DNA from: Bacteroidales bacterium
Lineage (GTDB): Bacteria > Bacteroidota > Bacteroidia > Bacteroidales > UBA932
NCBI GenBank assembly: GCA_017454335.1
Contig: JAFTDE010000028.1
Location: 1 to 56,021 of the forward strand
Length of the DNA stretch: 56,021 bases
Reading direction: 5' to 3'
Made by a program: the position numbers and the translations under genes. The first letter of the stretch is position 1; every line of letters begins with the position of its first letter. Shown here piece after piece: positions 15,656 through 25,617 of the stretch. Below the pieces are notes generated by a model that did no database searches, was not told the DNA's origin, and worked only from the letters and a program-made list of their open reading frames with translations.

Positions 15656-16679
15656 TATCCTGGCGCTGGTGCGCCCCAACATTGCGGCCCTGACGCCCTA
15701 CTCGACGGCCCGGGACGAATACCAGGGCGCGCTTGGCATCTTCCTCGATGCCAACGAGAGCCCGTATCCGACCGGTTACAACCGCTATCCCGATCCGCAC
15801 CAGAAGGAACTGAAGCGCCGGATCGGCGAGATCAAGGGGGTGGATCCGGCCCGCATCTTCATCGGGAACGGCAGCGACGAGGCCATCGACCTGGTCTTCC
15901 GCGTGTTCTGCCGCCCCGGTGTGGACAACGCCGTGGCCATCACGCCCAGTTACGGGATGTACAAAGTCGCGGCCGCGATCAACGATGTCGCCCTGCGGGA
16001 AGTCCGGCTGGAGGAGGATTTCTCCCTGCCCGCAGAGCGGCTGCTGGCCGCCTGCGACACCCACACCCGGCTGATGTTCCTGTGCAGCCCGAACAACCCG
16101 ACGGGCAACGCCTTCGGCCGGGACGAATTGCTCGCGCTGGCCGACCGATTCAGCGGCATGCTGGTCGTGGACGAGGCCTACATCGACTTCAGCAGCATTC
16201 CTTCGCTGCGCACGCAGATCGCCGCCCACCCGAACATCATCGTGCTGCAGACCCTGTCCAAGGCCTGGGGCATGGCGGCCCTGCGCGTCGGACTGGCCTT
16301 CGCCGATCCGCTGGTCATCTCCCTGATGTCCCAGGTCAAATATCCCTACAACATCGGGCAGAAAACCCAGGAAACGGTGCTGGAGGCCCTTTCCTCCCCC
16401 ATCGACGCGCGGGTCGCGGAGATCGTCTCCGAACGCGCGCGCGTCGCCGAAGCCCTCCGCGGCATGCCCGTCGTGCTGAAGCTCTGGCCCAGCGAAGCGA
16501 ATTTCCTGCTGGTGCGTTTCCCCGATGCGGACGCGATGTACGAGAAACTGCTGGCCGAAGGCATCATCGTACGCAACCGCAACCGGGTTCCGGGCTGCGA
16601 GGGTTGCCTGCGCATCACCATCGGAACCCCGGAAGAAAATGACAGACTGATTGAAACCCTGATCCAATCCAAGCCATGA
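15642..16679 (+). CDS. hisC: Histidinol-phosphate aminotransferase
   Basis: PLP-dependent transfer of the amino group from glutamate to imidazole-acetol phosphate. 345 residues, class I/II aminotransferase fold: N-terminal [25 protein letters not shown] and the Schiff-base lysine K207 in [14 protein letters not shown]. The start lies inside the end of hisD, and its stop overlaps hisB by 4 nt (ATGA). Confidence 0.96.
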   Translation: MKASDILALVRPNIAALTPYSTARDEYQGALGIFLDANESPYPTGYNRYPDPHQKELKRRIGEIKGVDPARIFIGNGSDEAIDLVFRVFCRPGVDNAVAITPSYGMYKVAAAINDVALREVRLEEDFSLPAERLLAACDTHTRLMFLCSPNNPTGNAFGRDELLALADRFSGMLVVDEAYIDFSSIPSLRTQIAAHPNIIVLQTLSKAWGMAALRVGLAFADPLVISLMSQVKYPYNIGQKTQETVLEALSSPIDARVAEIVSERARVAEALRGMPVVLKLWPSEANFLLVRFPDADAMYEKLLAEGIIVRNRNRVPGCEGCLRITIGTPEENDRLIETLIQSKP

Positions 16680-17746
16680 AAAAAGTGATATTCGTGGACC
16701 GCGACGGCACCATCATCCGCGAGCCGTCCAACGAACAGGTGGATTCCCTGGAGAAGCTGGAATTCGTGCCCGGGGCCATCAGCGCCCTACGCTCGATGGC
16801 GGACCTCGACTATGAATTCGCCCTGGTGACCAACCAGGACGGGCTCGGGACGCCCGCCTTCCCGGAGGACAGTTTCCACCCGGCACACGACAAGATGCTC
16901 CGCACCCTGGCGGGCGAAGACTTCCGCTTCGACGAGCAGTTCATCGACCGGAGTTTCCCCGAGGACAACGCGCCCACCCGCAAGCCCCGCACCGGCATGC
17001 TGGGCAAGTACCTCGACGGGAGCTATGACCTGGCCGGGAGCTTCGTCATCGGCGACCGCGACTCCGACCGCGAACTGGCCGCCAACCTGGGCTGCCGCTT
17101 CCTGTGGATCGACCCCGCCGAAGAGGCCCGCAGCTGGCGTGCGGCGGCCGAAGCTGTCCGCTGCGCCGACCGCTGCGCGGAAATCGTCCGCAAGACGGCG
17201 GAAACCGACATCCGCGTCCGGCTGGACCTGGACGGCAAAGGGCCTTCCGGCATCGACACCGGCCTGCGCTTCTTCGACCACATGCTGGACCAGCTGGTCC
17301 ACCACGGGGGCCTGGCGCTGGAAATCCGCTGCCAGGGCGACCTGGACGTGGACGAGCACCACACGATGGAGGACGTCGGCATCGCCTTGGGCGAAGCCAT
17401 CGCCCGGGCGCTCGGATCGAAGGCGGGCATCGCCCGCTACGGTTTCAGCCTGCCGATGGACGAGTCCAGCGCCAGCGTGCTGATCGATTTCGGCGGACGC
17501 TGCGAATTCGTCTGGGACGTCCCCTTCACGCGGGAATACGTCGGCGACACCCCCACGGAGATGTTCAAGCACTTCTTCAAGTCCCTGTCGGACGCGATGA
17601 AATGCAACCTGCACGTCCAGGCACGCGGCGAGAACAACCACCACATCGCCGAAGGCGTGTTCAAGGCCTTCGCCCGTGCGCTCCGGCAGGCTACGCGGCG
17701 CGATCCGTTCAATGTTCAACTGCCATCCAGCAAAGGAGTCCTATGA
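16676..17746 (+). CDS. hisB: Bifunctional histidinol-phosphatase / imidazoleglycerol-phosphate dehydratase
   Basis: Two fused enzymes. Residues ~1-165 are a HAD phosphatase (DRDGT, D8/D10; [10 protein letters not shown]) that dephosphorylates histidinol phosphate. Residues ~170-356 are the dehydratase, with the metal-binding motifs DEHHTMED and NNHHIAEG. In E. coli the HAD half has a zinc loop made by Cys and His (C93, H95, C101, C103); here the equivalent stretch ([14 protein letters not shown], residues ~91-104) has none of these ligands. The fusion explains the lack of a separate phosphatase gene in the operon. Confidence 0.95.
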   Translation: MKKVIFVDRDGTIIREPSNEQVDSLEKLEFVPGAISALRSMADLDYEFALVTNQDGLGTPAFPEDSFHPAHDKMLRTLAGEDFRFDEQFIDRSFPEDNAPTRKPRTGMLGKYLDGSYDLAGSFVIGDRDSDRELAANLGCRFLWIDPAEEARSWRAAAEAVRCADRCAEIVRKTAETDIRVRLDLDGKGPSGIDTGLRFFDHMLDQLVHHGGLALEIRCQGDLDVDEHHTMEDVGIALGEAIARALGSKAGIARYGFSLPMDESSASVLIDFGGRCEFVWDVPFTREYVGDTPTEMFKHFFKSLSDAMKCNLHVQARGENNHHIAEGVFKAFARALRQATRRDPFNVQLPSSKGVL

Positions 17747-18330
17747 TTGCGATCATCGATTACGCCTGCGGCAACATCGAATCCGTCCGCAGCGCCCTCG
17801 GGCGGCTGGGATGCGAGTATGAACTGACCGCGGATCCCGCCCGGATCAGCGCCGCGGACAAGGTCCTGCTGCCCGGCGTGGGCAACGCGGCCGAAGCCAT
17901 GCAGCACCTGCGCGAGAGCGGCCTGACGGAAGTCATCCGGGGCCTGCGGAAACCGGTCCTGGGCATCTGCGTGGGCATGCAGCTGATGTGCCTCACGAGC
18001 GAGGAAGGCCTCACGGAAGGAATGGGCCTGTTCGACTGCCGTGTCCGGCGCTTCCTGCCCGAGGAAGGGATCAAGGTCCCCCACATGGGCTGGAACACCA
18101 TCGGCAACCTGGAGGGTAAGCTGTTCAAAGGCATTCCGGAAGGGGCTTTCGTGTATTTCGTCCATTCTTTCCGGCCCGACCTGTGCTGCGACACCATCGC
18201 CACCTGCCGCCACGGCAGCACGCTGTTCAGCGCGGCGCTCAAATACGAAAATTTCTACGGCACCCAGTTCCACCCCGAAAAGAGCGGCGGAACCGGTGCG
18301 CAGATCCTGCAAAATTTCCTTGCCCTATGA
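17743..18330 (+). CDS. hisH: Imidazole glycerol phosphate synthase, glutaminase subunit
   Basis: Class I glutamine amidotransferase that feeds ammonia to HisF. 195 residues from the ATG at 17743, which overlaps the hisB stop (ATGA). Catalytic triad: C76 (GICVGMQ), H177 and E179 (QFHPEKSG). PGVGN is present near residue 44-48. A longer open frame extends upstream into hisB but starts inside the sequence of another enzyme and is not the real start. Confidence 0.96.
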   Translation: MIAIIDYACGNIESVRSALGRLGCEYELTADPARISAADKVLLPGVGNAAEAMQHLRESGLTEVIRGLRKPVLGICVGMQLMCLTSEEGLTEGMGLFDCRVRRFLPEEGIKVPHMGWNTIGNLEGKLFKGIPEGAFVYFVHSFRPDLCCDTIATCRHGSTLFSAALKYENFYGTQFHPEKSGGTGAQILQNFLAL

Positions 18331-19052
18331 TCCAGATCATCCCGGCCATCGACATCATCGGCGGACGCTGCGTGCGTCTGACCCAGGGCGATTACGGCCG
18401 CAAGAAAGTCTATGACGCCGACCCGGTGGAACTGGTCCGGCGCTACTGCGACTGCGGTGTGCAGCGCATCCACGTCGTGGACCTGGACGGAGCCAAGGTC
18501 TCGTCCCCCTGCAACTTGGACCTGCTGGAGCGGCTCGCCCGGACCGGCAGCGTCCCGATCGAATGGGGCGGAGGCATCAGCGGGGACGAAGCGCTGCAGC
18601 AGGTTTTCGACGCCGGGGCGGGCTTCGCCATCATCGGCACCCTGGCCGCCCTGCAGCCGGAGCGCTTCGCCGCATGGCTGCAGCGTTACGGCGGCAGGAT
18701 GATCCTGGGCGCCGACCTGGACGGGGACGCCGTTGCCGTCAAGGGCTGGCAGCAGACCGTCCCGATCGGGATCGACACCCTGCTGGACCGCTTCATTCCG
18801 GAAGGCCTGCAGGAAGTCATCTGCACGGACATCCGGCGCGACGGCATGCTGCAGGGCCCCTCAACCGGGCTGTACACCCGGCTGCAGGGCCGCTATCCGG
18901 ATCTGAGCTTTACCGTCAGCGGCGGCATTTCCGGCATGCAGGACATCCGCGCGCTGGACGAGGCCGGATTGCACAAGGTCATCGTCGGCAAAGCCATATA
19001 CGAAGGAAAAATCACCCTCGAAGACATCAGAACATGGTCGCAAAACGCATAA
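18327..19052 (+). CDS. hisA: ProFAR isomerase
   Basis: Amadori isomerisation of ProFAR to PRFAR. 241 residues, (beta/alpha)8 barrel with two half-barrel phosphate-binding motifs (GGGIS near 81 and SGGIS near 195). Catalytic acids D9 (PAIDI) and D130 (GADLD). Start overlaps hisH by 4 nt and the end overlaps hisF by 19 nt. Confidence 0.96.
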   Translation: MIQIIPAIDIIGGRCVRLTQGDYGRKKVYDADPVELVRRYCDCGVQRIHVVDLDGAKVSSPCNLDLLERLARTGSVPIEWGGGISGDEALQQVFDAGAGFAIIGTLAALQPERFAAWLQRYGGRMILGADLDGDAVAVKGWQQTVPIGIDTLLDRFIPEGLQEVICTDIRRDGMLQGPSTGLYTRLQGRYPDLSFTVSGGISGMQDIRALDEAGLHKVIVGKAIYEGKITLEDIRTWSQNA

Positions 19053-19789
19053 TTCCCTGCCTGGACGTCAAGGACGGCAAAGTCGTCAAGGGCATCCACT
19101 TCGTCGACCTGAAGGAGGTCGGCGACGCCATCGAGATGGGTGTTGCCTACGCCCGTGAAGGCGCAGACGAACTCGTGTACCTGGATATCAGCGCCTCACG
19201 CGAGGGGCGCGGCACCTTCGTCGACCTGGTCGGACGCATCGCGCTCGGCATCGACATCCCCTTCACGGTCGGCGGCGGCATTTCCAGCCTGGAAGACGCC
19301 TCCCGCCTGCTGGACGCCGGAGCGGACAAGATCTCCATCAACTCCGCCGCCGTGGCCCATCCCGAACTGATCACCCGGATCGCCTCCAAATACGGCAGCC
19401 AGTTCGTCGTCTGCGCCATCGACGCGCGCTGCATCGACGGGACCTGGCGGGTAACGACCCACGGAGGCACACGCCCGACGGAGCGGGAGCTGTTCAGTTG
19501 GGCCCGCGAAGCCCAGGAACGGGGCGCCGGTGAAATCCTCTTCACGTCCATGGACCATGACGGGACTCGCAGCGGGTACGCCTGCGAACAGCTGGCCCGG
19601 CTGAGCGAAGAACTCAGCATCCCCGTCATCGCTTCGGGCGGTGCGGGGAGCATCGCCCACATCGCGGACGTGCTGACCCGGGGCCGCGCCGACGCCGCCC
19701 TGGCGGCCAGCATCTTCCACTACGGCCAGATCCGTATCCCGGAACTCAAGAAAGAACTGCAAGCACAAGGAATAAACGTCAGGATATGA
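19034..19789 (+). CDS. hisF: Imidazole glycerol phosphate synthase, cyclase subunit
   Basis: Uses ammonia from HisH to convert PRFAR to imidazole glycerol phosphate and AICAR. 251 residues; both catalytic aspartates stand at the canonical numbers, D11 (CLDV) and D130 (AIDAR). Phosphate-binding VGGGIS and SGGAGS are present. The start ATG at 19034 lies within the last codons of hisA. Confidence 0.97.
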   Translation: MVAKRIIPCLDVKDGKVVKGIHFVDLKEVGDAIEMGVAYAREGADELVYLDISASREGRGTFVDLVGRIALGIDIPFTVGGGISSLEDASRLLDAGADKISINSAAVAHPELITRIASKYGSQFVVCAIDARCIDGTWRVTTHGGTRPTERELFSWAREAQERGAGEILFTSMDHDGTRSGYACEQLARLSEELSIPVIASGGAGSIAHIADVLTRGRADAALAASIFHYGQIRIPELKKELQAQGINVRI

Positions 19790-20388
19790 TACCATTCAGC
19801 GAATTCAAACTGGACAAGAACAGCGACGGCCTGCTGCCCGTCATCGTCCAGGATGCCCGGACCCTCAAGGTCCTCATGCTCGGCTACATGAACCGGGAAG
19901 CCTACGAAAAAACCGTCTCGGAGGGCCGCGTCACCTTCTGGTCCCGCAGCCGCAACTGCCTGTGGACCAAGGGCGAGACCAGCGGGAACTACCTGACGGT
20001 CAAACAGATGTTCCCGGACTGCGACCAGGACACCCTGCTGGTGATGGCCGATCCGGCCGGACCGACCTGCCACCGCGGCACCCGGGCCTGCTTCGAAACG
20101 GCCGACGAGCAGGGCTTCATCCGCGAACTCCAGGGAGTCATCCAGGACCGGCACGCCCGGATGCCGGAAGGGTCCTATACGACCCGGCTGTTCATCCACG
20201 GCGTCAAGAGCATCGCGAAAAAAGTGGGAGAAGAGTGCACGGAGACCCTGATCGAAGCCGTGGACGGCAACAGGGACCGCTTCGTATACGAGGCGTCCGA
20301 CCTGGTGTACCACCTGCTGGTGCTGATGGAGCAGATGGGCTGCGATATTTCCGATCTGGAAAAGGAACTGGCCCTGCGGCACAGATAG
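19786..20388 (+). CDS. hisIE: Bifunctional phosphoribosyl-AMP cyclohydrolase / phosphoribosyl-ATP pyrophosphatase
   Basis: Steps 2 and 3 of histidine synthesis. The N-terminal HisI domain (residues ~1-110) has [17 protein letters not shown] and CHRGTRACF with the zinc/metal Cys and Asp. The C-terminal HisE domain (~115-200) has [14 protein letters not shown]. 200 residues, normal for the fusion. Last gene of the operon; its stop codon abuts the stop codon of argH on the other strand with no base between. Confidence 0.96.
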   Translation: MIPFSEFKLDKNSDGLLPVIVQDARTLKVLMLGYMNREAYEKTVSEGRVTFWSRSRNCLWTKGETSGNYLTVKQMFPDCDQDTLLVMADPAGPTCHRGTRACFETADEQGFIRELQGVIQDRHARMPEGSYTTRLFIHGVKSIAKKVGEECTETLIEAVDGNRDRFVYEASDLVYHLLVLMEQMGCDISDLEKELALRHR

Positions 20389-21723
20389 CTAGTCGCACAG
20401 CGCGCTGACCGCACGCTGGACCGCTTCGAATCCGAAGCACTGGACCACTGCGTCCATCCGGGCACAGATGCTGCCGTTGCACAGGTTTCCGATCGAACCC
20501 TCGTGCGTGTGGTGCAGCGTTCCCCGGTAACTGAACTTTCCCGCGGCGATTTCCTCCCCGACCTGCCTGTAGGCGTCCCGGAAGGGCACTTTCTCCTCCG
20601 CCACCCGGCGGTTGACCTCCTCGACGCTGAACGCAAGGGCATAGCGGGGATCTTCCATCAGGTCGCGCTTGACCTCCATGCCGGCGATCGCATAGGCGGC
20701 GATGTCCAGGCAGTCTTCCAACTCGCCGAACATCGGCAGATACACTTCCTTCAACAGCTGCATGTCCCGGAAGTATCCGGAAGGCAGGTTCGTGCAGATC
20801 AGGCGGATATCGTTCTGGACGCCGCAGATCCGGTTGCAATGGGCGCGGATCAGTTCGAACACGTCCGGATTCTTCTTGTGCGGCATGATGCTGGAGCCGG
20901 TCGTCATGGCGTCCGGCAGGTGGATGAAAGCAAAGTTCTGGCTGTTGTACAGACAGCAGTCCATGGCCATCCGCCCCAGCGTCTCGGCCACCGAAGCGAA
21001 GGCGGAAGCCACGATGCGCTCGGTCTTGCCGCGGCCCATCTGGGCGAAGACGACATTGTAGTCCAGGTCCGCAAAGCCCAGCAGGCGCGTCGTCAGGCCC
21101 CGGTCCAGGGGCGCCGAAGACCCGTATCCGGCAGCCGATCCCAGCGGGTTGCGGTTGCACAGCTTCCAGGCGGCCAGCAGCGGCTCCATGTCGGCGGCCA
21201 GGCTCTCGGCGTAGGCGCCGAACCACAGCCCGAACGACGAGGGCATCGCCACCTGCAGGTGGGTGTATCCGGGCATCAGGACATCCTTGCACTCCTCGCT
21301 GCGCCGGATCAGCAGGTCGAAGAGGTCGTGGACCTTGCGGACGATGCGCTCGATGCCCGTCCGGGAAAAGAGCTTCAGGTCCACCAGCACCTGGTCGTTG
21401 CGCGAACGGCCGGTATGCACCTGCTTGCCCAGGTCGCCGAACTGCCGCGTCAGCTGCAGTTCCACCTGCGAATGGACGTCCTCGATGCCGTCTTCGATGA
21501 CAAAACGGCCTTCCACGGCCTCGCGGTAGAGTTTTTTCAGCGCAGGCACGAGCGTATCCAGCGTCTGGCGGTCCATCAGGCCGACGCTCTCCAGCATCGT
21601 GATGTGGGCCAGCGTGCCCATGATGTCGTACGGCGCGAGCAGCAGGTCCAGTTCGCGGTCCTTGCCGACGGTGAAGCGTTCGATGCCCTCATCCGTCGCG
21701 AATCCTTTGTCCCAGAGTTTCAT
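20389..21723 (-). CDS. argH: Argininosuccinate lyase
   Basis: Final step to arginine: splits argininosuccinate into arginine and fumarate. 444 residues from the ATG at 21723, which begins MKLWDKGF, the usual start; an upstream in-frame ATG at 21750 lies inside the preceding gene. Signature GSSIMPHKKNPD with the catalytic Ser loop; HTGRSRNDQV and GYTHLQVAMP are also present. Last gene of the arginine operon. Confidence 0.96.
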   Translation of the reverse strand: MKLWDKGFATDEGIERFTVGKDRELDLLLAPYDIMGTLAHITMLESVGLMDRQTLDTLVPALKKLYREAVEGRFVIEDGIEDVHSQVELQLTRQFGDLGKQVHTGRSRNDQVLVDLKLFSRTGIERIVRKVHDLFDLLIRRSEECKDVLMPGYTHLQVAMPSSFGLWFGAYAESLAADMEPLLAAWKLCNRNPLGSAAGYGSSAPLDRGLTTRLLGFADLDYNVVFAQMGRGKTERIVASAFASVAETLGRMAMDCCLYNSQNFAFIHLPDAMTTGSSIMPHKKNPDVFELIRAHCNRICGVQNDIRLICTNLPSGYFRDMQLLKEVYLPMFGELEDCLDIAAYAIAGMEVKRDLMEDPRYALAFSVEEVNRRVAEEKVPFRDAYRQVGEEIAAGKFSYRGTLHHTHEGSIGNLCNGSICARMDAVVQCFGFEAVQRAVSALCD

Positions 21724-22769
21724 ATCGAAAGAGCGTCCAAGAGTTTGCAATAAATGTCAGATCCCTGCCAGATTTCATCCGGGCAGATGTATTCGTCGGC
21801 CGTGTGCGAGCGCGCGGAATCGCCGGGCCCGATCTTGACCGTATCGAAGTCCAGCACGGTCTGGTTCGAAGTGGTCGGCGATCCGAAGGTTTCCAGCCCC
21901 AGCGAGACGGCCCGCCGGACGACCGGGTGCGCGGGATCGATCTGCGAGCTGTTGTGCCGCAGCGAGCGCGGCACCACTTCCGATCCGAGATGCGCGGCGA
22001 TGGTTTCGAAGATCTCGCGGTTGGTGTACAGGCCGTTCGGACGGACGTCGACGACGAAACGGCAGCTGTCCGGCACGACGTTGTGCTGGGTGCCGGCCGA
22101 AATCATCGTCACACTCATCTTGACGGGCCCGAGGTAGTCGGAAACCCGGTCGAAGCGGTACGAACGCAACCAGGCGATATCGTCCAGGGCATGGTACAGG
22201 GCATTGTCGCCTTCGTCCCGGGCGGCATGTCCGCTGCGGCCGTGCGCCGTGCAGTCCAGCACCATCAGGCCCCGTTCGGCGACGGCCAGCCGCATCTGCG
22301 TCGGTTCGCCGATGATGCCCAGGCGGACCGGACCGATTTCCGGGATGGCGGCCCCGACGCCGTTCTCGCCGCAGACTTCCTCTTCGGCCGTGGCGCTCCA
22401 GACCAGCCGGTAGGGCTGGGGCCGGGCGGACAGGCGCTGGAAGGTGTCCAGCAGGGCGATCACGCAGCCCCCGTCGTCGTTGCTGCCCAGGCCGTAGAGG
22501 CGGCCGTCTTCCAGCACCGGGGTGAACGGATCCCGGCTGTATCCGCTGGCGGGACGCACCGTATCGATGTGTGCGTTCAGCAGCAGGGTGGGCTTGTCGC
22601 CGGCGGGCTCGTTCTCCATCCACAGGTTGTTCCCGCAGCGGCGGACATCGCAGCCCCAGCCGGCCAGCCGCTGCCCGATCAGGTCGGCGACGGCCCCCTC
22701 TTCCCGGCTGAAAGAAGGCGTGGCGATCATCTCGCACAGCAAATGGATGAGTTCTTCGTGTCCGATCAT
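21720..22769 (-). CDS. ArgE/DapE-type deacylase, probable N-acylcitrulline deacylase
   Basis: M20-family zinc hydrolase, 349 residues. Metal-binding segments: LNAHIDTV, GLGSNDDGG, AEEEVCGE and SHTADEYI. In organisms that carbamoylate an N-acylated ornithine, the deacylase acts afterwards on N-acetyl- or N-succinylcitrulline. The presence of argF' in this operon therefore suggests N-succinylcitrulline as substrate (inference). It overlaps argB by 4 nt and its stop overlaps the argH start by 4 nt. Confidence 0.88.
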   Translation of the reverse strand: MIGHEELIHLLCEMIATPSFSREEGAVADLIGQRLAGWGCDVRRCGNNLWMENEPAGDKPTLLLNAHIDTVRPASGYSRDPFTPVLEDGRLYGLGSNDDGGCVIALLDTFQRLSARPQPYRLVWSATAEEEVCGENGVGAAIPEIGPVRLGIIGEPTQMRLAVAERGLMVLDCTAHGRSGHAARDEGDNALYHALDDIAWLRSYRFDRVSDYLGPVKMSVTMISAGTQHNVVPDSCRFVVDVRPNGLYTNREIFETIAAHLGSEVVPRSLRHNSSQIDPAHPVVRRAVSLGLETFGSPTTSNQTVLDFDTVKIGPGDSARSHTADEYICPDEIWQGSDIYCKLLDALSI

Positions 22770-23533
22770 TGTATCAGGGTTCCTTGTCCGGGCTGCAGCG
22801 CATCCCAGCGGGTAATGACGACCCGGCTGACGCCGGCGTCGATGGCGGCATAGGCGTTGTCCAGTTTCGGGATCATCCCGCCGGAGATCACGCCCTGATC
22901 GAGGTATTTGCGGTAGTCGTCGCGGGTGATCCGCGGGATGACGCTCCCCGCGTCCGCAGGGTCCCGGAGGACGCCGGGATGTTCGAAACAGAATGTCAGG
23001 GTCACGTCGAAGTCGCGGGCGAAGGCCTTCGCGGCCTCGGAAGCAATGCTGTCCGCATTGGTATTCAGCAGCTGCCCCTGCCCGTCGTGGGTCAGCGGGG
23101 CCAGCACGGGCACGACCCCGCGCGCAATCAGGTCCACCAGGACCGTCGTGTCCACGCGGCAGACGTCCCCGACGAATCCGTAGTCCACTTCCCCGGCCGG
23201 GCGGCGGGTGCTCCGCATCCAGCCCAGATCGGCGCCGCAGAGGCCCAGGGCATTGACGCCCCGCCCCTGGAGGGCGGCTACCAGGGTCTTGTTGACTTCG
23301 CCGGCATAGACCATGGTGACGATGCGCAGCATGGCGGCGTCGGTCACGCGCCGGCCGCCGACCATGACGGTCGGGACGCCCAGCTGCGCGGCCAGCGCGG
23401 TGGCGGAACGGCCGCCTCCGTGCACCAGCACCTTCGGCCCTTCCAGGGCGGCAAAACCGTCCAGGAAAGCCCCGACCGCAGCCGCGTCTTCCACCACGGC
23501 ACCGCCGACCTTGATGACTTGCAGTTTCGTCAT
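22766..23533 (-). CDS. argB: N-acylglutamate kinase
   Basis: Phosphorylates the N-acylated glutamate; amino-acid kinase fold. 255 residues. Motifs: IKVGGAVV at the N-terminus, LVHGGGRSATALAAQLG, LLNTNADSIASEAA and a C-terminal GGMIPKLDNA. The ATG at 23533 overlaps the argF' stop (ATGA); a longer in-frame reading into argF' is a shadow. Whether it takes the acetyl or succinyl substrate cannot be told from motifs. Confidence 0.94.
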   Translation of the reverse strand: MTKLQVIKVGGAVVEDAAAVGAFLDGFAALEGPKVLVHGGGRSATALAAQLGVPTVMVGGRRVTDAAMLRIVTMVYAGEVNKTLVAALQGRGVNALGLCGADLGWMRSTRRPAGEVDYGFVGDVCRVDTTVLVDLIARGVVPVLAPLTHDGQGQLLNTNADSIASEAAKAFARDFDVTLTFCFEHPGVLRDPADAGSVIPRITRDDYRKYLDQGVISGGMIPKLDNAYAAIDAGVSRVVITRWDALQPGQGTLIQ

Positions 23534-24495
23534 TGCATTTCTTCCAGCATCCGTTTCATGACGACCTGGATCGAGACCACCCGGTTGGCCGCCTCGGGAA
23601 TCACGAGGCTGCGGGGGGAATCGATCACTTCGTCCGAAACAATCATATTGCGGCGCACCGGCAGGCAGTGCAGGAAACAGGCATTGTCCGTCACGGCCAT
23701 GTGGGCCGCATCCACGGTCCAGGACATGTCCTTGCTGAGAACCTTGCCGTAATCTGCGGGGTTCGTCACGCCCGGACAGCTCCAGTTCTTGGCATAGACG
23801 AAATCCGCCCCTTCCAGCGCCTTCATCTGGTCGTATTCGATCCGCGCGCCCTGCGTGAAGGCGGGATCGAGTTCGTAACCGCGGGGATGCGTGATGACGA
23901 AATCCACGTCCGCGGCGTTCATCCATTCCGCGAAGGAATTCGGGACGGCCTGGGGCAGCGCACGCGGGTGCGGCGCCCAGGTCATCACCACCTTGGGACG
24001 GGCCTTGGTCTTGTACTGGTCGATCGTAATCAGGTCCGCGAAGGCCTGGCAGGGATGCACCGTGGCCGATTCCAGGCTGATGACGGGCTTGCCGGAATAG
24101 TCCACGAACTGGCGCAGGATGGTCTCGGCATAATCGAATTCCCGGTCCGTCAGGCCGGCGAAGGAGCGCACGCCGATGATGTCGCAATAGCTGCCCATCA
24201 CGGGGATGGCTTCGCGCAGGTGCTCGGACTTGTCCCCGTCCATCACGACGCCCAGTTCCGTCTCCAGCTTCCAGCTGTCCTGCCCGATATTCAGTACGAT
24301 CGGGCTCATGCCCAGGTTGAGCGCCGCTTTCTGGCTGCTCAGCCGGGTCCGCAGGCTGCTGTTGAAGAAGACCAGCATGAGGGTCTTGTTCTCTCCGAGA
24401 TGCTTCCAGGCGAAGGGATTGGACTTCACCTGCCGGGCTTCCTCCAGCGCTGCACCGAGGTCGCCGATATCCTTGACATGAAAGAATGATTTCAT
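23530..24495 (-). CDS. argF': N-succinylornithine carbamoyltransferase
   Basis: Transfers carbamoyl to an N-acylated ornithine rather than to free ornithine. 321 residues and close to the B. fragilis enzyme as I recall it: the same NSSLRTR carbamoyl-phosphate loop, AIPVMG, CDIIGVRSF, TWAPHPR, NSFAEWMNA and FLHCLPVRRNMIV. The residue that separates acetyl- from succinyl-ornithine enzymes (Glu92 in Xanthomonas, Pro90 in B. fragilis) aligns with S90 here (DGDKSEHL). Published changes of Glu92 to small residues including Ser gave succinyl specificity, so a succinylornithine enzyme is expected. Overlaps argD and argB by 4 nt each. Confidence 0.92.
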   Translation of the reverse strand: MKSFFHVKDIGDLGAALEEARQVKSNPFAWKHLGENKTLMLVFFNSSLRTRLSSQKAALNLGMSPIVLNIGQDSWKLETELGVVMDGDKSEHLREAIPVMGSYCDIIGVRSFAGLTDREFDYAETILRQFVDYSGKPVISLESATVHPCQAFADLITIDQYKTKARPKVVMTWAPHPRALPQAVPNSFAEWMNAADVDFVITHPRGYELDPAFTQGARIEYDQMKALEGADFVYAKNWSCPGVTNPADYGKVLSKDMSWTVDAAHMAVTDNACFLHCLPVRRNMIVSDEVIDSPRSLVIPEAANRVVSIQVVMKRMLEEMQ

Positions 24496-25616
24496 CCGAG
24501 TACTTCTTTAAAAGCGGTAAGGAAACGGTCCGCTTCGGCCTTCGTCAGGCACAGCGGGGCCAGCAGCCGGATCATGTTCTGCCCGGCCACTCCGGTAAAG
24601 ATGTGTTTGTCGTACAGAAGCGACTGCCGCAGGGGGGCGACGCTCTCGTCGAACTCGATGCCCAGCATCAGGCCCTTTCCGCGGACTTCCCGGATGCGGG
24701 GCGTGACGGGCAGCGCCTCCTTGATGTAATCCCCGACGGCCAGGGCGTTCGCCATCAGGCCTTCCTGCTTGATGATATCCAGCACGGCCAGGGCGCCGGC
24801 ACAGGCCAGGTAGTTCCCGCCGAAAGTCGTTCCGAGCATGCCCTTGACAGCCGTGAACATCGGCGAAATCAGGATGCCCCCGCAGGGGAAGCCGTTCGCG
24901 ATGCCCTTGCCCATCGTGATGATGTCCGGCCGGATGCCGGTCCACTGGTGCGCGAAGAAGCGGCCGGTACGGCCGTATCCGCTCTGGACCTCGTCCAGCA
25001 CCAGCACGACGCCGCAGCGGGTGCACAGTTCCCGCAGGCCCTGCATGAAGGCGATGCCGGGGACATGGATGCCTCCGCATCCCTGGATGCCTTCGATGAT
25101 GACGGCGGCGACATCCCCCTTCGCCAGTTCCTTCTCCACCCCCGCCAGGTCATCCAGGTCGCAGAACGTGACCCGGTGGACGGCGTTGAAGGCCGAGACG
25201 ATCCTGGGGTTGTCGGTCACCGCGACCGCACCCGAGGTACGCCCGTGGAAACTCCGGTGGAAGGCCACGACCCGGTCCTTGCCGGTATGGAAAGAAGCCA
25301 GCTTGAGCGCGTTCTCGTTGGATTCCGCGCCGCTGTTGTCCAGGAACAGGGAATAGTCCCCGTAGCCGCTGACTTCGCCGATGCGGCGGGCCAGCTGTTC
25401 CTGGAGCGGATTCCGGACACTGTTCGAGTAAAATCCGATCCGGTCCAGCTGTTCCTTGAGCGCAGCGACATAGACGGGATGCGTATGTCCCACGGAAATG
25501 ACGGCGTGTCCTCCGTACAGGTCCAGGTATTCCTGGCCCTTGTCATCCCAGACCCGGCAACCCTGTGCGCGGACCGGGACGACGTCGAACAGCGAATATA
25601 CGTCGAAAAGATTCAT
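24492..25616 (-). CDS. argD: Acetyl/succinylornithine aminotransferase
   Basis: PLP-dependent class III aminotransferase converting N-acylglutamate semialdehyde to N-acylornithine. 374 residues. Schiff-base K237 (ITMGKGIANG), D208 (LDEVQSGYGRTG), phosphate/cofactor loop NSGAESN, and FHGRTSG. It fits the operon step between argC and argF'. It starts 1 nt after the argC stop. Confidence 0.95.
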   Translation of the reverse strand: MNLFDVYSLFDVVPVRAQGCRVWDDKGQEYLDLYGGHAVISVGHTHPVYVAALKEQLDRIGFYSNSVRNPLQEQLARRIGEVSGYGDYSLFLDNSGAESNENALKLASFHTGKDRVVAFHRSFHGRTSGAVAVTDNPRIVSAFNAVHRVTFCDLDDLAGVEKELAKGDVAAVIIEGIQGCGGIHVPGIAFMQGLRELCTRCGVVLVLDEVQSGYGRTGRFFAHQWTGIRPDIITMGKGIANGFPCGGILISPMFTAVKGMLGTTFGGNYLACAGALAVLDIIKQEGLMANALAVGDYIKEALPVTPRIREVRGKGLMLGIEFDESVAPLRQSLLYDKHIFTGVAGQNMIRLLAPLCLTKAEADRFLTAFKEVLG

Positions 25617-25617
25617 A

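Noticed and set aside
17104-17742. Extended hisH reading frame into hisB
   Set aside because: The first hisH residues ([11 protein letters not shown]) start at 17743 with an ATGA overlap; the upstream part is a hisB shadow.
22766-24187. A long argB frame reaching into argF'
   Set aside because: argB starts at 23533 with a canonical N-terminus and an ATGA overlap; the extension is argF' read in another frame.
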